A DNA stretch of 34,793 nt from the NCBI RefSeq assembly GCF_000006405.1, contig NW_003209090.1, forward strand, positions 55,906 to 90,698. The letters run 5' to 3'. The notes beneath the pieces were generated by a model that saw only the letters and a program-made list of their open reading frames with translations, did no database searches and was not told where the DNA came from. Source of the stretch: Perkinsus marinus ATCC 50983 (taxonomy: Eukaryota; Perkinsozoa; Perkinsida; Perkinsidae). Every line of letters starts with the position of its first letter. Within the stretch, counting starts at the first letter, position 1. Made by a program: the position numbers and the translations under genes. Positions 31,009 through 34,793 of the stretch are shown here, one piece after another.

Positions 31009-31407
31009 TTTGTCGTATGAGGGAGTATATGTCGACGATATCGTGCGGCGTGGCTTCGACGTCTGGTGTGGAGATATGCAACACAACAAGGAAGGCAGTC
31101 CTTTTTCCTCCAAGTTGAGAACGGAATACGGTGCGCGAAATATGACAAGAAAGTTTGATTGGTATGGGTTTGGTATTGGATGGAGACTGCAGTTAGATGA
31201 GTTCGGGCCTGCGAGTTGAGTCTGTATTCCCCAAGGGATGAACAAGGTACTGAGCCTTGGGCGGCAGCGGTTATGGTGAAGTCTACTACGATGCCCATCG
31301 ATCCTCCCTTCAGTATGGTCTGCGACAGGCCTTTCCTGTTCATCGTGAGATACAGACCTACCAATAGCATCGTTTCCATTGCGAAAATTAGAAAGCCGCT
31401 CATGTGA
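31009..31407 (+). CDS. Serpin C-terminal region (apparently truncated)
   Basis: Two exons join at intron 31066-31235 (170 nt). The first ends YEGVYVDDIVRRGFDVW, matching the serpin strand LYVSEVVHKAFIEV. The second opens DEQGTEPWAAAVMVKS, the reactive-centre-loop hinge (usually EEGTEAAAAT), and continues through PIDPPFSMVCDRPFLFIVR and NSIVSIAKI, the serpin signature, to TGA at 31405-31407. The hinge has Pro-Trp where inhibitory serpins keep small residues, so inhibitory activity is doubtful. A segment upstream (YYVDDKLKLVVVSPG, about 30934-30978) resembles the shutter strand, but the roughly 75 residues normally between it and YVDDIV are missing. No first 250 residues were found. Probably a decayed or heavily spliced serpin gene. 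Confidence 0.6.
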
Positions 31408-31545
31408 ACAATCTTTTTGTAGTTGATGTTTTTCACTGTATGAGGAAAGTGCTGTTGAGCATGAGTGATTGCAGGGAATACTGCTGTCACCATATCAGTG
31501 ATGCATTTCGCGACCGATTCACTTCAGTATCAGCTTTTCGACTCG

Positions 31546-32310
31546 ATGTCCGGTCCGGGTCGTGCGGAAGAGGCGCATCCCTCGTTGGGATCTGCTGCCC
31601 ATGAGGAAGAGCCTCGTAACGCTATGGATGTGGCTGACGACCTTCTTAATCATCTAACAGCAACTCAGTTGCTCTATACGCTCCATCGAGTCCATCATCT
31701 CTGCTATCATGTAGTGGAGATTGGAAGTACAGCGTTAGGGAGTATGGTGATGTTAGGCACCTGATAAGGCAAAGGAGCTTCTCAATGAGGACCCTAACCT
31801 ATCATTAGCTCTCATCCATGCACACTATCTTCTAGGTGTGACTACAGGAGAACGTCTCCTACCTCTTACTGCAGATGAGGTAGGCTCCTGCAAGTGCTCA
31901 TAATGGGCAACTATTTCATCTTTCAGGTGAGCTTAGCGAAAGACAGGTTGCAACAGATCAGGACACAAGGTGCAGTGGCAGCCTCAGAGTCGGCAATACA
32001 ACCTATGCCTTTCTATGCTCAACAGAGTGCAGGCGCAGTTGGCCTTCAAACAGTGGTGGGATATTGCAGTATACTGTCGAGATCCTTCTGATGGTTCTTT
32101 TCACAGCTCCCAGCCACCACTCCAGAGGCGCCTACGGACAACAAGCTTGATCATCTGGCCCGGGAGATATCGGCCCTCACTGCTTCCAAGGTTTCGGCTG
32201 ATACCGAAAGTATCATGGTCGCGCTTGGTAACCTGTCGCCAGAGCAGATAGCATCACTGCCTGAGGAGGTGCAGGCACAGGTGCTCGAGCTCTTGCAAGG
32301 GACCGAGTGA
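31546..32310 (+). CDS. CstF-64-like protein without RRM (hinge plus C-terminal domain)
   Basis: Exons 31546-31710, 31757-31879, 31927-32055 and 32107-32310, all multiples of three in phase 0, give 206 residues. Introns are 46, 47 and 51 nt. The N-terminal third (LLNHLTATQLLYTLHRV, then KAKELLNEDPNLSLALIHAHYLLG) matches the hinge of CstF-64, which binds CstF-77 or symplekin. The last 40 residues (VALGNLSPEQIASLPEEVQAQ) match its C-terminal domain, whose family form is L..EQI..LP..R. The RRM that in CstF-64 binds the GU-rich element is absent. The start could be 31546 or the in-frame ATG at 31501, and neither leaves room for an RRM. It should act in mRNA 3'-end processing as a protein-protein adaptor. 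An RRM could only be encoded in exons further upstream that I do not see. Confidence 0.75.
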
Positions 32311-33474
32311 TGATCCTTTTCCAACAGTTCTCAACTGTTTTACGTATGTATGATTTCAAGCGTGATAGCGGGTCAGTGTTTCGTAAAGCTATATCGATTC
32401 ACAGACAACTCCTGGTCTTGGTCATCTTGAGGACGCTTGTCTCGGGGTATATCCTTTTCTCCAGCTCATGTCCTTGGCTTGTTCAGTGATCACAGGGATA
32501 TTCTTTGGGGAAGGAACGATGGTTGCAGTAAGGTGTCTGGGCTTTATAACGCTCACATATTCAGTGAGCTGGTCCATTCTGCAGACCATCTTCGCTCATC
32601 TACACCTATCGAACATAGTTTATAGCATGAGCTTTATTCATATCATCATCAATAATTGATGATCAATTCCGCGAAGATAAGCGGGACGGATGTTATCTCC
32701 TACTACGGGTGTAGAATAGGCATATCTGTTCCAGCCGTAGAACTTCCGGTTTCGCATCTATGAAATTTCAATCGACTCCAAAATTTCCAACTCTCGTCGG
32801 AGTACTTGAAGACTCCTGTTTTAATACCGTTAGGAAATCCACTTTCGCTGTGGGGCCGATATGCCATGTATATTATGCTTGCTAGATTTTATGCCAATGT
32901 GAATGATGGCCACTTTCCCAGTCCATGTTCGTATCTCTGGCATATCGGCCCCATTGTGAGCCGAAGGGGAAGCCATGGTATCGCTTGTGTGAGATGAAAT
33001 CCATGGATTGGCATTTCAGTTTCACATACAGCCGTTCCGGCTGGGGATGATCGATAACGTTCCACTTCATCAGCTTCATTCCAATACCATTCTTTCGAGG
33101 GAGTACAGTACACGAAAGTTTCGTGACGAAACGGACCCGACCGACGTAGGATTAGCACGTTCTGCATTCCAAACGACTCGCTGGATTGGCTTCCTTGGTG
33201 CAGAGGCCGATCTGAAGACTGCGACAGCGTCTTATCTAGTCATTACCCCAAATTTTACAAGTCTCTGCGATTGCATTAAGTTTCGGAAATTTGATATCCT
33301 CAAAGTGGTTTTCATGTTACAACTTTCGGGGATTTTTCACAAGCAGGAATTTTTAGGATCACAACAGAAATCTAAGGAAGACGAATATCAGCGATGAGAA
33401 CGAATCCGTTACACGTATGTTGTAAGAGTAGATGTTAAGCCCCTCGGAAGCCGTCTAGGAATTTGTAATGTATA
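32311..33474. other. Intergenic region with a strong inverted repeat
   Basis: No accepted gene. A plus-strand frame at 33008-33397 (129 aa) has no recognisable motif. The stretch contains the perfect 15-bp inverted repeat 32852-32866 / 32938-32952 and a short perfect hairpin, CACGAAA-G-TTTCGTG, at 33111-33125. Confidence 0.4.
32852..32952. repeat. Inverted repeat, 15-bp perfect arms, 71-nt loop
   Basis: GGGGCCGATATGCCA at 32852-32866 is repeated as its exact reverse complement at 32938-32952. Outside the arms, pairing continues imperfectly for about 20 nt (TTTCGCT against a GGCTCACAAT-containing stretch). The total could form a stem of 30 bp or more, as in a small non-autonomous transposon remnant or a structured RNA. 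Confidence 0.6.
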
Positions 33475-33546
33475 GTCGCTATCGTCTAGTGGTTAGGACG
33501 TCACGTTGTGGCCGTGGCAACCCCGGTTCAAATCCGGGTAGTGACT
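33475..33546 (+). tRNA. tRNA-His (anticodon GTG)
   Basis: The acceptor stem GTCGCTA pairs with TAGTGAC, with one G-T pair. The D arm is GTC/GAC around TAGTGGTTAG, and the anticodon stem TCACG/CGTGG has loop TTGTGGC with GTG at 33508-33510. The T arm is CCCGG-TTCAAAT-CCGGG. There is no intron. Both internal Pol III boxes fit (TAGTGGTTAGG; GGTTCAAATCC). The 3' flank TTTAT is a weak terminator. Confidence 0.95.
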
Positions 33547-34793
33547 TTATCTCGATCCCCCTGGTTTGCACCAGTGATCATAGGCCGCTCGTCCATTGCA
33601 ACTCAGTAAAGAGTTTTCCCGAGTTGGCTTCCCTGGCTCGACGTTTATGGAATCCTCGAATTCATCCGAGCGCTTCGATTGTTTACACAGGCTGTGCCCG
33701 AAGACGTGATTTAGAGTCACATCGAGTGGTCGAGCAGGTGACTGTGCTATCCAGATCCTGGACCTCAGAATGGCACGGAATCTCGGCGGTCACTTGAGAG
33801 ATGTGGAGACCAGGAACTTCCTGGCAGGAGGCAGAGGCTCGTCTTGCTTTTATAGTCCATCTTTCGAGCAACTTGTGACCATGACTGCACTGATGATGTT
33901 GCAGACACCCATTCGAATGGTGCAGGAGGGCGATAAATTCTCAATGAGCATACAGACAGGCCTCATCCACCAAAATAGCACTATCTTGTGACACCTGTCG
34001 TCATTCAAATTTTCCGCCATACCCATTCTATCCATCGGTATGTCGTGGGCTCGTGCGAAGTAGCACTGCTGTCTCACGGGCGGGGGTCGTCGGATCTAGC
34101 ACCTCTCGGTAGGGAGTTCGTTCCGCTGCGGAATGTTCACAAGTGCGGAACTTTAGCACGGCCGCTAGGTAATCACGTGCTTTTAAAGCACAATAAAGTT
34201 TATTGTCTACGAACACTTCTGCACAAACGGCATTGACCGTTATCGATTCATGAATAGACTTCTACTGAAATTGCACTCCGGTTGTGTAAAGCACTAGCCG
34301 CTAGTGACTAGTGTAGTACACATTACGCACTGCACAACGTGTAATGAGTCGTTTTTACGCACTTCGCGCGTAAAACTTCTATGCGTAAAACGTTGTCTGC
34401 GCGATACATGATCTATTCATCATTTCTCCTTATTGTCGTGTAGTACACGGCGTGTACGCAAGTACAGTGCTGCGTCTCGGCTCAACTGTGCTGTTGCGTT
34501 GAGCACTTACGGGCATTTGCAGCAGTGGTTTTCAAGGTTGGCTGGAAGCAGTTGCAGAACACGTTGTTCACTAGCAGTATTCCAGACTTGTTCCCTCTAT
34601 CGTGTACGTTTGTATTGTCGTGGTAGAAATAGGGACTGTCCCTGTGTCCTCAGTCACCTAAGGCTTTTGTGTATCATGGTCAGCCATCTCCTCCTTGTCA
34701 TCATCGCTTTAATTGAAAGTATCGTCCTATCGAGTCATCTCCGGACTTCATATTACAACATCTCCTGGATTGCTTCAATAGTCTCCAACGGTT
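33547..34793. other. Right-end region, no gene identified
   Basis: Only short frames without motif or splice logic on both strands. A cluster of small inverted and direct repeats lies at 34293-34391 (see findings). Confidence 0.4.
34293..34391. repeat. Cluster of short inverted and direct repeats
   Basis: CACTAG-CCG-CTAGTG at 34293-34307, CATTAC (34321-34326) against GTAATG (34341-34346), TTTTTACGC (34352-34360) against GCGTAAAAC (34368-34376), and a second direct copy of GCGTAAAAC at 34383-34391. Four stem-loops in about 100 nt, outside any gene. Confidence 0.5.

Noticed and set aside
30999-31493. Minus-strand open frame of 164 codons
   Set aside because: It lies antisense to the serpin hinge and signature, which are strong in the plus frame. 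The minus frame has no motif.
33008-33397. Plus-strand frame of 129 codons near the tRNA
   Set aside because: No recognisable domain, no Met context or splice structure, and composition unlike the confirmed genes here.
34450-34500. Possible spliced-leader RNA gene (GGCTCAA match)
   Set aside because: Only a 7-nt match to the dinoflagellate-type leader and no full leader or donor site.

Overview
The window looks like nuclear DNA of a Perkinsus-type alveolate protist. This is an inference. It rests on dense GT-AG introns of about 37-60 nt that interrupt nearly every gene, on short intergenic spacers, and on a gene for a plastid stromal processing peptidase with a two-part N-terminal leader, as expected for a relic plastid. 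I reconstructed exons by hand from reading-frame continuity, GT/AG borders, intron phase and agreement between paralogous copies. There is no transcript support.

Layout. 1-4659 (+): a 5'-truncated unassigned gene, a protein with a C-terminal J-domain, and a small 4-exon gene. 4660-6427: no gene seen. 6428-9189 (-): a 3-exon unknown gene and two tandem isochorismatase-family hydrolases with matching exon structure. 9668-17515 (-): two family-2 glycosyltransferases interleaved with one complete and one cut-off TMEM256/DUF423 membrane gene; a 100-N assembly gap lies at the join, and a membrane protein stands at the head of the array. 17516-17979: divergent intergenic region. 17980-24696 (+): two tandem cathepsin C-like (dipeptidyl-peptidase I) cysteine proteases that share intron positions, both with an extra region of about 100 residues inside the catalytic domain. 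25418-26742 (+): ankyrin-repeat protein. 26918-29989 (+): intronless stromal processing peptidase. 29977-30496 (+): selenoprotein H homologue with an in-frame TGA read as selenocysteine, with a possible SECIS element downstream. 31009-31407 (+): serpin C-terminal piece. 31546-32310 (+): CstF-64-like protein without an RRM. 33475-33546 (+): tRNA-His(GTG). The remaining right end holds no recognisable gene.

Main themes. Tandem duplication dominates: isochorismatase x2, GT2 x2, TMEM256 x2, cathepsin C x2. Within pairs, exon lengths and intron phases are preserved while intron sequence and length have drifted. The least expected items are the selenoprotein hidden by its TGA codon, the plastid-type peptidase, and the shared insertion in both cathepsins. 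No virus-derived element, CRISPR array or insertion sequence was seen.
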